From NCBI GenBank assembly GCA_045126355.1, contig JBGVOE010000118.1:1-31970 (forward strand): a stretch of 31,970 bases of DNA, written 5' to 3'. This document shows, piece by piece, positions 7,891 through 16,492 of this stretch (positions within the stretch are counted from its first letter, which is position 1; each line of letters opens with the position of its first letter). A program made the position numbers and the translations under genes. The notes beneath the pieces are model-generated. The model was not told the origin of the DNA, made no database searches, and saw nothing but the letters and a program-made list of their open reading frames with translations. This DNA comes from CAZSIA01 sp045126355. Lineage in GTDB: Bacteria > Bacillota_I > Bacilli_A > Acholeplasmatales > Anaeroplasmataceae.

Positions 7891-8727
7891 ATGGCTGCAA
7901 TTAAAACATATAAGCCTATCACTAACGGTAGACGTAATATGACAGTGTTGAGTTTTGAAGAAATCACAACTAGTACTCCTGAGAAATCATTATTAGCACC
8001 AGTTAAGAAAAACTCTGGTCGTAATAACACAGGACGCATCACTGTTCGTCATCAAGGTGGCGGAGCTAAACAAAAATACAGAATCATCGATTTCAAAAGA
8101 AATAAAGATGATGTAGTTGGAAAAGTTGCTACTATCGAATACGATCCAAACAGAAGCGCAAATATCGCTTTAATCCATTACTTAGATGGTGAAAAACGTT
8201 ATATCATCGCTCCTAAAGGATTAAAAGTAGGTATGACAATTGTTTCAGGAAACAACAAAGACATTAAAGTAGGTAACGCAATGCCTATTAACCAAATCCC
8301 TGTCGGAACATTAATTCACAATATCGAGTTAAAACCTGGTAAAGGTGGACAATTAATCCGTAGTGCTGGTAACTCTGCTCAAATCTTAGGTAGAGAAGAA
8401 AGATATGTATTAGTTAGATTAGCATCTGGCGAAGTACGTAAAATCTTAGCAACATGCCGCGCAACAATCGGTGAAGTTGGAAATGAATCTTGGGAATTAG
8501 TTAATGTTGGTAAAGCTGGTCGTTCAAGACATATGGGTAAACGCCCAGAAGTACGTGGTTCTGTAATGAACCCTAATGACCACCCACACGGGGGTGGGGA
8601 AGGACGTTGTCCAATTGGTCGTCCTACACCAGTTACTCCATGGGGTAAACCAGCATTAGGTTTAAAAACTCGTAAACACAAAAAATCTTCTAACGCATTA
8701 ATCGTACGTAGAAGAAATAGCAAATAG
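7891..8727 (+). CDS. rplB: 50S ribosomal protein L2
   Basis: Large-subunit protein needed for subunit association and peptidyl transferase activity. It has 278 residues. Recognised by GRITVRHQGGGAKQKYR near the N-terminus, GNAMPINQIPVGT in the middle, and the conserved MNPNDHPHGGGEGRCPIGR segment with its essential histidine. The basic tail is KTRKHKKSSNALIVRRR. An AGGAGGA ribosome-binding site precedes it. Confidence 0.98.
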   Translation: MAAIKTYKPITNGRRNMTVLSFEEITTSTPEKSLLAPVKKNSGRNNTGRITVRHQGGGAKQKYRIIDFKRNKDDVVGKVATIEYDPNRSANIALIHYLDGEKRYIIAPKGLKVGMTIVSGNNKDIKVGNAMPINQIPVGTLIHNIELKPGKGGQLIRSAGNSAQILGREERYVLVRLASGEVRKILATCRATIGEVGNESWELVNVGKAGRSRHMGKRPEVRGSVMNPNDHPHGGGEGRCPIGRPTPVTPWGKPALGLKTRKHKKSSNALIVRRRNSK

Positions 8728-8750
8728 TAGGTTCGAAAGGAGGAATCACT

Positions 8751-9029
8751 GTGGCACGTTCAATTAAAAAAGGACCTTTTTGCGATGAACATTTAATGAA
8801 AAAAGTTCAAGAACAAAAAGCAGCAGGTGAAAAGAAAGTAATTCAAACATGGTCACGCCGTTCAACAATCTTCCCAGATTTCGTTGGTTATACAGTAGCT
8901 GTATATAACGGACGCGAACATGTTCCAGTATATGTAACTGAAGATATGGTTGGGCATAAATTTGGAGAATTCGCTCCAACTAGAACATATCGTGGGCATC
9001 AAAAAGATGACGCTAAAGGAAAGAGATAA
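8751..9029 (+). CDS. rpsS: 30S ribosomal protein S19
   Basis: Small-subunit head protein that contacts S13 and the intersubunit bridges. It has 92 residues with the motifs RSIKKGPFCDEHLMKK, TWSRRSTI, VYNGREHVPV and FAPTRTYRGH. The start is GTG at 8751, chosen because it sits at good distance from AAGGAGG and gives the family N-terminus (M)ARSIKKGPF. Confidence 0.98.
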   Translation: MARSIKKGPFCDEHLMKKVQEQKAAGEKKVIQTWSRRSTIFPDFVGYTVAVYNGREHVPVYVTEDMVGHKFGEFAPTRTYRGHQKDDAKGKR

Positions 9030-9048
9030 TTGAGAGGAGGAAATTTTT

Positions 9049-9384
9049 ATGGAAGCAAAAGCAATCGCAAAAACAGTACGCGTAACTCCTCGTAAAGCAA
9101 GATTAGTATTAGATTTAATTCGTGGTAAATCTGTTGGAGAAGCATACGCAATATTAAGATTAACTCCAAAAGCAGCATGCGAACCTGTTACTAAGGTATT
9201 ATTAAGTGCTGTTGCAAATGCAGAACACAACTTAGAATTAAATAGAGAAACACTTTATGTTAAGGAATGTTATGCAACTGACGCTGTCAGAATGAAAAGA
9301 ATGTTACCTCGCGCAAAAGGTCGTGGCGATGTAATTCAAAAAAGAACTTGTAATATTACAGTCGTAGTGGCTGAAAGACAATAA
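9049..9384 (+). CDS. rplV: 50S ribosomal protein L22
   Basis: Large-subunit protein whose beta-hairpin lines the exit tunnel near the macrolide site. It has 111 residues: AKTVRVTPRKARLVLDLIRG at the start, then KVLLSAVANAEHN, and the hairpin around MKRMLPRAKGRGDVIQKR. A GAGGAGG ribosome-binding site precedes it, and it stands in the standard S19-L22-S3 order. Confidence 0.98.
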   Translation: MEAKAIAKTVRVTPRKARLVLDLIRGKSVGEAYAILRLTPKAACEPVTKVLLSAVANAEHNLELNRETLYVKECYATDAVRMKRMLPRAKGRGDVIQKRTCNITVVVAERQ

Positions 9385-9404
9385 TTAAAAAGGAGGAAAT
9401 CACT

Positions 9405-10142
9405 ATGGGTCAAAAGGTTAGTCCAGTAGGATTACGCGTTGGTGTTATCCGTGATTGGGATTCACAATGGTATGCAAATAAAACTGAAGTTGCAGACTTA
9501 CTTTTAGAAGATTTAAAAATTCGTAAGTATTTAGAAACAACTTTTGCTAAAGCTGCTGTTTCAAGAATCACTATCGAACGTGTAAAAGGCATCAATAAAG
9601 ACCGTATTAAGGTATCAGTACATACAGCAAAACCTGGTGTAGTTATCGGTCGTGACGGTGAAACAAAGAACAAAACTGTTGAAAAGTTAGCTTATATGAC
9701 TAAGAAAGAAGTTGTTCTAAATATCATCGAAGTTAAACGTCCAGAATTAGATGCTACATTAGTTGCACAATCTATTGCTGAACAATTAGAAAATCGTGCT
9801 TCATTTAGACGTGTACAAAAAGTTGCTATTCAAAGAGCACTTAAAGCCGGAGCTAAAGGAGCTAAGACATTAATTTCAGGACGTTTAGGCGGAGCTGAAA
9901 TGGCAAGAAGTGAAGGTTATTCTGAAGGTCAAGTACCTCTAGCAACACTTCGTGCAGATGTTGATTATGCTACAGCAGAAGCATTAACAACATATGGTAA
10001 ATTAGGAATTAAAGTTTGGATCTATAGAGGCGAAGTTTTACCTGGCCAAAGAGCTGGTCGTGTAGAAAGAGCTCCTAGAGATAACGAACAAAGACGTCCT
10101 AGAAAACCAAGACCTCAAGAAAATAAGGGAGGTAACAAATAA
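9405..10142 (+). CDS. rpsC: 30S ribosomal protein S3
   Basis: Small-subunit protein at the mRNA entry channel. It has 245 residues. It begins MGQKVSPVGLRVGVIRDWDS, has a KH domain with the GVVIGRDGE loop, and the C-terminal domain contains GRLGGAEMARSE and LRADVDYATAEA. The final 25 residues are a low-complexity Arg/Pro/Asn-rich tail, longer than the conserved core. The stop overlaps the rplP start by one base. Confidence 0.98.
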   Translation: MGQKVSPVGLRVGVIRDWDSQWYANKTEVADLLLEDLKIRKYLETTFAKAAVSRITIERVKGINKDRIKVSVHTAKPGVVIGRDGETKNKTVEKLAYMTKKEVVLNIIEVKRPELDATLVAQSIAEQLENRASFRRVQKVAIQRALKAGAKGAKTLISGRLGGAEMARSEGYSEGQVPLATLRADVDYATAEALTTYGKLGIKVWIYRGEVLPGQRAGRVERAPRDNEQRRPRKPRPQENKGGNK

Positions 10143-10558
10143 TGTTATTACCTAAGAGAACAAAATATCGTCGTCCTCATCGCGTAAGCTATGAAGGAAA
10201 AGCTAAAGGTGCTTGCAAAGTAAGCTTTGGTGAATATGGTTTACAAGCATTAGAAGGTGCTTGGATCACTAACCGCCAAATCGAAGCAGCACGTATCGCA
10301 ATCACACGTTATATGCGTCGTGATGGTAAAGTTTGGATCAATATTTTCCCACATTTAGCTAAAACACAAAAACCATTAGAAGTACGTATGGGTAGTGGTA
10401 AAGGTGCTCCTGAAAGCTGGGTAGCAGTAGTTAAAGAAGGAAAAATTATGTTTGAAGTTGGTGGCGTTAGCGAAGAAATCGCAAGAGAAGCATTACGCTT
10501 AGCTGGTCACAAATTACCAATCAAAACAAAATTTGTTAAAAAGGAAGGTGCAGAATAA
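10142..10558 (+). CDS. rplP: 50S ribosomal protein L16
   Basis: Large-subunit protein that positions A-site tRNA. It has 138 residues with the motifs LLPKRTKYRRPHR, FGEYGLQALEGAWITNRQIE and the MGSGKGAPESWVAVVK loop. The ATG overlaps the rpsC stop by one base, with a GGGAGG ribosome-binding site inside rpsC. Confidence 0.98.
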   Translation: MLLPKRTKYRRPHRVSYEGKAKGACKVSFGEYGLQALEGAWITNRQIEAARIAITRYMRRDGKVWINIFPHLAKTQKPLEVRMGSGKGAPESWVAVVKEGKIMFEVGGVSEEIAREALRLAGHKLPIKTKFVKKEGAE

Positions 10559-10749
10559 TGAGTAAAGCAGCAGAAATTAGAAAAATGTCTACTGAAGAAA
10601 TCAACTCTAACATTGCGAAACTTAAAGAAGAATTATTCAACTTACGTTTCCAACAAGCAGTTGGTCAATTAACAAATACTGCACGTATTAAACAAGTAAA
10701 GAAAGCAATCGCTAGAATGAAAACAGTTCTTAGCGAAGAAGCACGATAA
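10558..10749 (+). CDS. rpmC: 50S ribosomal protein L29
   Basis: Small two-helix large-subunit protein near the tunnel exit, next to L23. It has 63 residues, with the signature ELFNLRFQQAVGQLTNTARI. Its start overlaps the L16 stop by one base (TAATG), giving a tightly coupled S3-L16-L29 run. Confidence 0.98.
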   Translation: MSKAAEIRKMSTEEINSNIAKLKEELFNLRFQQAVGQLTNTARIKQVKKAIARMKTVLSEEAR

Positions 10750-10759
10750 GGAGGATAAC

Positions 10760-11020
10760 ATGGAACGTAATAGTCGTAAAGTATATATCGGAACAGTAGT
10801 TAGCGATAAAATGGATAAAACTATCACAGTTGCTATCGAAACATACAGAAAAGACAGATTATATGGAAAACGCGTTAAACAAACTGCGAAGTTTCATGCT
10901 CATGATGAAAACAATGAAGCTGGTATCGGTGACGTTGTAAAAATTATGGAAACAAGACCTTTATCTGCAACTAAAAAATTCCGTCTAATTGAAATCGTAG
11001 AAAAGAAAGTAAGTCTTTAA
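10760..11020 (+). CDS. rpsQ: 30S ribosomal protein S17
   Basis: OB-fold small-subunit protein that binds 16S rRNA early in assembly. It has 86 residues with the motifs GTVVSDKMDKTITVAIE, KFHAHDENNEAGIGD and IMETRPLSATKKFRL. An AAGGAGG ribosome-binding site lies in the 10-base gap after rpmC. It closes the S10 part of the cluster. Confidence 0.98.
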   Translation: MERNSRKVYIGTVVSDKMDKTITVAIETYRKDRLYGKRVKQTAKFHAHDENNEAGIGDVVKIMETRPLSATKKFRLIEIVEKKVSL

Positions 11021-11049
11021 GAAGGATTCCTGAAGGGAGGTAACTTTAT

Positions 11050-11418
11050 ATGATTCAACAAGAAAGTAGACTTCAAGTAGCTGATAACTCAGGTGCTAGA
11101 GAAGTATTAGTAATTAAAGTATTAGGTGGTACATCACGCCGTTATGCAAATGTTGGTGATATTGTAGTTGTTACTGTTAAGAAGGCAATTCCTAACGGAA
11201 CAGTTAAAAAAGGTGACGTTTGCAAAGCTGTTATCGTTCGTAGCAAATTTGGTGTAAGAAGAGAAGACGGTTCATACATTAAATTTGACGAAAATGCAGT
11301 TGTTATTATTAAAGAAGATTTAACCCCACGTGGAACTCGTATTTTTGGGCCAGTAGCTCGTGAACTTCGTGATAAAAACTTCATGAAGATCGTGTCTTTA
11401 GCTCCAGAAGTACTATAA
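11050..11418 (+). CDS. rplN: 50S ribosomal protein L14
   Basis: Large-subunit protein at the intersubunit face, also the contact site for the silencing factor RsfS. It has 122 residues. Recognised by MIQQESRLQVADNSGAREV and the C-terminal TPRGTRIFGPVARELRDKNF. It is the first gene of the spc section, preceded by GGGAGG, and no separate promoter was seen. Confidence 0.98.
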   Translation: MIQQESRLQVADNSGAREVLVIKVLGGTSRRYANVGDIVVVTVKKAIPNGTVKKGDVCKAVIVRSKFGVRREDGSYIKFDENAVVIIKEDLTPRGTRIFGPVARELRDKNFMKIVSLAPEVL

Positions 11419-11432
11419 GGAGGTGCACAACT

Positions 11433-11774
11433 ATGCAAATTAAAGCAGGAGATACAGTTGTAATTATCGCTGGTAAAGATAAATTAACTAAAGATAAAAA
11501 AGGAAATTTAATTCCAACAACTGGTAAAGTATTAAAAGTTTTCCCAAAAGAAAACAAAGTATTAGTTGAAGGTGTTAACAAAGTTAAAAAACATGTTAAA
11601 CCTAACCAATTAAACCAAACAGGTTCTATTCAAGAAGTAGAAGCACCAATCGATGCATCTAATGTAATGATTTTAGACCCTAAAACAAAAGTGCCAACAA
11701 GAATTGGTTATACAGTTAATGAAAAAGGCGTTAAAGTACGTGTAACTAAGAAATCAGGTACAATTTTAGATTAA
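11433..11774 (+). CDS. rplX: 50S ribosomal protein L24
   Basis: Assembly-initiator protein of the large subunit with an N-terminal KOW motif (MQIKAGDTVVIIAGKDK). It has 113 residues. The segment VNKVKKHVKP and the later EVEAPIDASNVMILDP are typical. It follows rplN by 14 bases with an AAGGAGG ribosome-binding site. Confidence 0.97.
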   Translation: MQIKAGDTVVIIAGKDKLTKDKKGNLIPTTGKVLKVFPKENKVLVEGVNKVKKHVKPNQLNQTGSIQEVEAPIDASNVMILDPKTKVPTRIGYTVNEKGVKVRVTKKSGTILD

Positions 11775-11797
11775 TAGGTGAGAGGAGGTAAACTTCT

Positions 11798-12343
11798 ATG
11801 AATCGTTTACAAGAAAAATATAATAATTTAGTAAAACCTGAATTAATTAATCAATTTAACTATTCATCTTCAATGGAAATCCCAAGATTAGAAAAAATCG
11901 TTGTAAATATGGGTGTTGGAGATGCTGTAAGTAATTCTAAAGTTTTAGACGATGCAGTAGCTGAATTACAAGCAATCACTGGTCAAAAACCAGTAATTAC
12001 AAAAGCTAAAAAATCTATCGCAAGCTTTAAATTACGTGAAGGTATGCCTATTGGTTGTAAAGTAACACTTCGTGGAGAAAGAATGTATGAATTCTTAGAT
12101 AAATTAATTTCAATTTCTCTACCTCGTGTACGTGACTTCCATGGTATTAATGAAAATGCGTTTGATGGTCGTGGCAATTACACTTTAGGTGTAAAAGAAC
12201 AATTAATCTTCCCTGAAATCAATTTTGATAACATCAAAAAATTAAGAGGTATGGATATTGTTATTGTTACAACAGCAAATACTGACGAAGAAGGCCGCGC
12301 TTTATTAAGTCTTCTTGGTATGCCTTTTTATAAGAAGAAATAA
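11798..12343 (+). CDS. rplE: 50S ribosomal protein L5
   Basis: 5S rRNA-binding protein of the central protuberance. It has 181 residues: IPRLEKIVVNMGVGDAV, TGQKPVITKAKKSIASFKLR, RVRDFHGINENAFDGRGNY and IVTTANTDEEGRALLSLLG are family segments. A GAGGAGG ribosome-binding site precedes the ATG. Confidence 0.98.
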   Translation: MNRLQEKYNNLVKPELINQFNYSSSMEIPRLEKIVVNMGVGDAVSNSKVLDDAVAELQAITGQKPVITKAKKSIASFKLREGMPIGCKVTLRGERMYEFLDKLISISLPRVRDFHGINENAFDGRGNYTLGVKEQLIFPEINFDNIKKLRGMDIVIVTTANTDEEGRALLSLLGMPFYKKK

Positions 12344-12360
12344 GAAAGGAATATAACGTT

Positions 12361-12546
12361 ATGGCTAGAAAAGCTTTAAAAGTTAAACAACAACGCAAAC
12401 AAAAATTTAGTACTCGTGAATATACTCGTTGCGAACGTTGTGGAAGACCACACGCTGTAATAAGTAAATTCCATTTATGCCGTATTTGTTTCCGTGAATT
12501 AGCATATAAGGGACAAATTCCAGGTGTTAAAAAAGCTAGTTGGTAA
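12361..12546 (+). CDS. rpsZ: 30S ribosomal protein S14 type Z (zinc-binding)
   Basis: Small-subunit head protein in its short zinc-ribbon form (61 residues). Cysteines are arranged as CERCGRPH and LCRICFRELA, the C+ type usual in Bacillota; the zinc-free C- paralogue is about 89-101 residues. It begins MARKALKVKQQRKQKFSTR. The ribosome-binding site is GAAAGGA. Confidence 0.98.
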   Translation: MARKALKVKQQRKQKFSTREYTRCERCGRPHAVISKFHLCRICFRELAYKGQIPGVKKASW

Positions 12547-12582
12547 TATGATTTCCGTAATTGGAAAGGAGGAAAAATATAT

Positions 12583-12984
12583 ATGGTTATGACAGATCCA
12601 ATCGCGGATATGCTTACGCGTATTCGTAATGCTAACAAAATGCGTCATCAAACAGTAGACATTCCTGCTTCTAAGGCAAAAAAGGATGTATTAACTGTAT
12701 TAGTAAATGAAGGTTTCATCGCAAGTTATGATGAAGTAAAATTAGAAAACAATCAAAGTGTTTTAAAAGTAACACTAAAATACACTGACACTAAAGAACG
12801 TGTTATTAAAGGACTTAAACGTGTATCTAAACCAGGATTAAGAGTTTATGCTCAAGTAGACGAATTACCAAGAGTATTAAATGGTTTAGGAATCGCTATA
12901 ATTTCAACATCACATGGTGTTATGACTGATAGAGAAGCTAGAAAAGCTAACATCGGTGGAGAAGTCCTAGCATACGTGTGGTAA
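12583..12984 (+). CDS. rpsH: 30S ribosomal protein S8
   Basis: Small-subunit platform protein; in E. coli it autoregulates the spc operon by binding near rplE. It has 133 residues. MVMTDPIADMLTRIRNAN matches the Bacillus N-terminus, so the first of two possible ATGs (12583, 12589) is kept. The C-terminal ISTSHGVMTDREARK motif is typical. AAGGAGG precedes it. Confidence 0.98.
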   Translation: MVMTDPIADMLTRIRNANKMRHQTVDIPASKAKKDVLTVLVNEGFIASYDEVKLENNQSVLKVTLKYTDTKERVIKGLKRVSKPGLRVYAQVDELPRVLNGLGIAIISTSHGVMTDREARKANIGGEVLAYVW

Positions 12985-13013
12985 TTAAAGAAAATATACA
13001 GGAGGTGTTTTAA

Positions 13014-13550
13014 ATGTCTCGTATTGGTAATAAAGTAATTAATTTACCTGCTGGTGTAACTTGTACAGTTGCTGCAGACAATACAGCGGTTGTAAAAGGA
13101 CCAAAAGGTGAACTTAGCTTTAAGTTCAATAGCGAAATTAAAATCGTAGTAGAAGAAACTACTATTACATTAACTAGACCTAACGACAATGTTAAGGCAT
13201 TACATGGTACATCAAGAGCAGTATTAGCTAACATGATTAAAGGTGTTTCTGAAGGATTCACTAAAAAATTAGTTATTACTGGGGTAGGTTACCGTGCAGC
13301 TTTACAAGGAAATACATTAGTTGTTAGTGCAGGTTATTCACATAATATCGAATTCGAAGTTCCTGCTGGAATTAAAGTAGAACTTCCAAAAAATACTGAA
13401 ATTATCATTAGTGGTATTGATAAACAAACAGTAGGTCAATTTGCGGCAGTAATTCGTGAAGTTCGTAAACCAGAACCTTATAAAGGTAAAGGTATTGCTT
13501 ACTCTGATGAACATATCCGTCGTAAAGAAGGAAAAACAGCTAAGAAATAG
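13014..13550 (+). CDS. rplF: 50S ribosomal protein L6
   Basis: Large-subunit protein near the factor-binding site. It has 178 residues with the duplicated L6 fold: MSRIGNKVINLPAGV at the start, VKGPKGELSF, GVGYRAALQG, and the C-terminal RKPEPYKGKGIAYSDEHIRR. An AGGAGG ribosome-binding site precedes the ATG. Confidence 0.98.
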   Translation: MSRIGNKVINLPAGVTCTVAADNTAVVKGPKGELSFKFNSEIKIVVEETTITLTRPNDNVKALHGTSRAVLANMIKGVSEGFTKKLVITGVGYRAALQGNTLVVSAGYSHNIEFEVPAGIKVELPKNTEIIISGIDKQTVGQFAAVIREVRKPEPYKGKGIAYSDEHIRRKEGKTAKK

Positions 13551-13570
13551 CAAGAAAGGAGTAGCTTAAT

Positions 13571-13933
13571 ATGATTAATAAAGAATCTAAAAACGTAAAT
13601 CGTCAAAAAAGACACTTACGTATTCGTAAGAACATTTCAGGAACTCCTGAAAAACCACGTTTAAATGTATTCCGTTCAAATAAGCAAATCTATGCTCAAA
13701 TCATCGATGATGTTAATGGAGTAACTCTTTGCAGTGCTTCTTCTTGCGATGAAGGATTAAACATTACAAATGGTGGAAACGTTGCAGCTGCTGCCTTAGT
13801 TGGTAAAGCTGTAGCTGAAAAAGCATTAGCTTTAAATATTAAAAACGTAGTATTCGACCGTGGAGGATATTTATATCACGGACGTGTAAAAGCATTAGCT
13901 GACGCAGCTCGTGAAGCTGGGTTAGAATTCTAA
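13571..13933 (+). CDS. rplR: 50S ribosomal protein L18
   Basis: 5S rRNA-binding protein of the central protuberance, acting with L5. It has 120 residues; motifs include KRHLRIRKNISGTPEKPRLN, VFRSNKQIYAQIIDD and FDRGGYLYHGRVKALADAAR. The ribosome-binding site is AAAGGAG. Confidence 0.98.
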   Translation: MINKESKNVNRQKRHLRIRKNISGTPEKPRLNVFRSNKQIYAQIIDDVNGVTLCSASSCDEGLNITNGGNVAAAALVGKAVAEKALALNIKNVVFDRGGYLYHGRVKALADAAREAGLEF

Positions 13934-13947
13934 GAGGAGGTTATCTT

Positions 13948-14457
13948 ATGCGCCAAGATCGTAAAGAAAAAGAACTTAACGTTGAACCTGAGTTCCATGA
14001 ACAAGTTGTTTCAATCAATCACGTAGCTAAGGTTGTTAAGGGTGGACGTCGTTACCGCTTTACTGCATTAGTTGTAGTTGGTGACCGTAAAGGTAGAGTT
14101 GGCTTTGGTACTGGAAAAGCTGCTGAAGTTCCAGATGCTATTAAGAAAGCCGTTGAAAGTGCGAAGAAAAACATTATTACAATTCCAGTTGTAGGAACTA
14201 CAATTCCTCATGAAATTACAGGTGTATTCGGTTCTGGTAGAGTTTTATTAAAACCTGCTAGCGAAGGTACTGGGGTTATCGCTGGTGGTGCCGTTCGTGC
14301 GGTATTAGAATTAGCTGGTATCTCAGATATCCGTAGTAAATCAATCGGAAGTAACACACCAATCAACATGGTAAGAGCAACTGTTGAAGGCTTATCATTA
14401 TTACGTACTGCAGAACAAGTAGCTGCACTTCGTGGTAAAAAGCCAGAAGAACTATAG
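13948..14457 (+). CDS. rpsE: 30S ribosomal protein S5
   Basis: Small-subunit protein at the decoding region; altered forms affect fidelity and spectinomycin response in other bacteria. It has 169 residues. Recognised by the double-stranded RNA-binding-like N-terminal domain (RVAKVVKGGRR-like NHVAKVVKGGRRYRFTALV), GDRKGRVGFGTGKA and GAVRAVLELAGISDI. GAGGAGG precedes the ATG. Confidence 0.98.
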   Translation: MRQDRKEKELNVEPEFHEQVVSINHVAKVVKGGRRYRFTALVVVGDRKGRVGFGTGKAAEVPDAIKKAVESAKKNIITIPVVGTTIPHEITGVFGSGRVLLKPASEGTGVIAGGAVRAVLELAGISDIRSKSIGSNTPINMVRATVEGLSLLRTAEQVAALRGKKPEEL

Positions 14458-14471
14458 AGAGGTGAGCGAAA

Positions 14472-14648
14472 ATGAAATACGAAATTACATTAGTTAAAAG
14501 CTTAATCGCTCGTAAACCTAATCAAGTAGCAACTGCTAAAGCATTAGGACTTAAAAAAGTAGGTTCTGTAGTAGTTAAAGAAGACAACGAAGCAATTCGT
14601 GGTATGATTAAAACAATCGCACATTTAATCAAAGTAGTAGAAATTTAA
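14472..14648 (+). CDS. rpmD: 50S ribosomal protein L30
   Basis: A 58-residue protein in the gap between rpsE and rplO, exactly where L30 lies in Bacillota. It reads MKYEITLVKSLIARKPNQV, then ALGLKKVGSVVVKED and IRGMIKTIAHLIKVVEI, matching the short bacterial L30 with its conserved KS(x)I(x)R/K and GL(x)K motifs. The start follows a GAGGTGAG ribosome-binding site. The stop is TAA at 14646-14648. Confidence 0.97.
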   Translation: MKYEITLVKSLIARKPNQVATAKALGLKKVGSVVVKEDNEAIRGMIKTIAHLIKVVEI

Positions 14649-14699
14649 AATAATTATATTAAATATATAAGGTTGAATATAATAAGGAGGTGCCTTAAT

Positions 14700-15149
14700 A
14701 TGTTAAACGAGTTAAAACCAGTTGAAGGTGCTAGACATTCTAAAAAACGTTTAGGCCGTGGTACAGGAAGTGGATTAGGTAAAACTTCTGGTAAAGGTCA
14801 TAAAGGACAAAAAGCTCGTACAAGTGGCGGAGTACGTCCAGGTTTTGAAGGGGGACAATTACCTTTATTCCAACGTCTTCCAAAACGTGGCTTCAAAAAT
14901 GTTAACCGTAAAGAATACGCTGTAGTCAATTTAAGTGACTTATTAACTTTTGAAGAAGGAACTGTTATCGATTTAGCAGCATTAACTTCTAAAGGGTTAG
15001 TAAATAAAGTATATGATGGTGTTAAAGTTTTAGGTAATCTAAAACCAGAAGAAACTTTCAACAAAAAATATACTGTTAAAGCAACAAAATTCTCTAAGGC
15101 AGCAAAAGAAGCAATCGAAGCAGCTGGCGGAACTGTAGAGGTGATCTAA
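14700..15149 (+). CDS. rplO: 50S ribosomal protein L15
   Basis: Late-assembling large-subunit protein. The start at 14700 gives 149 residues beginning MLNELKPVEGARHSKKRLG, the family N-terminus, and has AAGGAGG at 14684-14690; the frame extends upstream to 14673 but that ATG has no ribosome-binding site. The glycine-rich RNA-binding segment GRGTGSGLGKTSGKGHKGQK and GGQLPLFQRLPKRGF are typical. Confidence 0.97.
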   Translation: MLNELKPVEGARHSKKRLGRGTGSGLGKTSGKGHKGQKARTSGGVRPGFEGGQLPLFQRLPKRGFKNVNRKEYAVVNLSDLLTFEEGTVIDLAALTSKGLVNKVYDGVKVLGNLKPEETFNKKYTVKATKFSKAAKEAIEAAGGTVEVI

Positions 15150-15150
15150 G

Positions 15151-16470
15151 TTGTTTAAAAGATTTTTTAAATCAGTTAAATTAATTTTGAGCAACACTAC
15201 TCTATTAAGAAGAATTGGTGTTACGTTAGCGATTTTACTTGTATTTAAAATTGGAACATTTATTACAATTCCATTAATTGATACAACAGCTATTCAATCA
15301 ACATTAGCTAGTAGCGACTTTTTAGGATTATTAAATACATTCAGTGGTGGTGGATTAGGAAACTTTAGTGTTCTTGCATTAGGGATTTCACCATATATCA
15401 CTGCAAGTATCGTAGTTCAATTATTACAAATTGTAATTCCACCTTTAAAGGAAATGGCTAATGAAGGTGAAACAGGAAAACAAAAGTTAAACCGCATTAC
15501 TCGTTATGCAAGTGTAGTTTTAGCTTTTATTCAAGCATTAGCATTAATTTTAGGATTAAATGCAACTGCTGAAAATATTTTAGACATTTTTGTTATTCAA
15601 GATAAACAATTATTACCATTATTCTTTATCTATATGGCATTAGTAGTTACTGCTGGTTCATGCTTCACTGTATGGATTGCAGACTTAATTACTCAATACG
15701 GTATCGGAAATGGTTCAAGTATGATTATCGGTGCTGGTATTATTACTCAAATTCCAGCAATGATTGCTACATTAAATACAAAATATTTAACAGAAGTAAA
15801 TGCAGCTAATGTATTCAGCTTCGTAATTATCCTTGTATTATATGTATTAATTATATTAGGTGTTGTATTCTTAGAAGCAACAAATCGTAAAATCCCAGTA
15901 CAATATGCAAACCGTTCTGGAAAAAGCGATTCTAATATTCCAATTAAATTAAATACTTCAGGAGTTATGCCAGTAATCTTTGCATCAACTATTATGAGTT
16001 TACCATTAACTATTGTAGGTTTATTAGGTTATACAGAAAATAGTAATCAAGCAGCATACTGGATTAACCAAGTATTTAGTACTAGTTATCCAATCGGAAT
16101 GATTATTTATTTAATTTTAATTTATTTATTCTCATTCTTCTATGCATTCATGCAACTTGATCCAGCTAAAGTAAGTGACAACTTACAAAAATCTAACGCA
16201 TTTATTCCAGCTGTTAGACCAGGTCAAGAAACTGAAAATTATATTTCACGTGTTTTATTCAAAGTAACATTAATTGGTGCTACTTACTTAGCAGTATTAG
16301 CATTAGTTCCAATTATTGTTTCTAAAATCTTCGCATTCACACCTCAAGAAGCTAGCGTTATCACAATCGGTGGTACAGGGTTATTAATCGTTGTAGGTGT
16401 AGCTGTTGAAACTATGAAACAATTAGAAGCTCAAGCAACTGAACAAACTTATTCAGGCTTCATTGAATAA
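15151..16470 (+). CDS. secY: Protein translocase subunit SecY
   Basis: Central channel of the Sec translocon in the cytoplasmic membrane. It has 439 residues with about ten membrane segments. Typical segments are the plug region FSGGGLGNFSVLALGISPYI, YGIGNGSSMIIGAGI, NTSGVMPVIFAS and FIPAVRPGQETENYI in a cytoplasmic loop. The start is TTG at 15151, placed after GAGGTGA that overlaps the end of rplO, one base after the rplO stop. A weak start codon here may reduce SecY output relative to the ribosomal proteins. Confidence 0.97.
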   Translation: MFKRFFKSVKLILSNTTLLRRIGVTLAILLVFKIGTFITIPLIDTTAIQSTLASSDFLGLLNTFSGGGLGNFSVLALGISPYITASIVVQLLQIVIPPLKEMANEGETGKQKLNRITRYASVVLAFIQALALILGLNATAENILDIFVIQDKQLLPLFFIYMALVVTAGSCFTVWIADLITQYGIGNGSSMIIGAGIITQIPAMIATLNTKYLTEVNAANVFSFVIILVLYVLIILGVVFLEATNRKIPVQYANRSGKSDSNIPIKLNTSGVMPVIFASTIMSLPLTIVGLLGYTENSNQAAYWINQVFSTSYPIGMIIYLILIYLFSFFYAFMQLDPAKVSDNLQKSNAFIPAVRPGQETENYISRVLFKVTLIGATYLAVLALVPIIVSKIFAFTPQEASVITIGGTGLLIVVGVAVETMKQLEAQATEQTYSGFIE

Positions 16471-16492
16471 AATTTGAAAGAGGGTAACTATT

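Noticed and set aside
8379..8723. Minus-strand frame of 114 residues within rplB, and similar antisense frames across the ribosomal cluster
   Set aside because: Shadows of highly expressed genes, with no own signals or recognisable products.
14673..14699. N-terminal extension of L15
   Set aside because: No ribosome-binding site before 14673, and the family N-terminus starts at 14700 after AAGGAGG.
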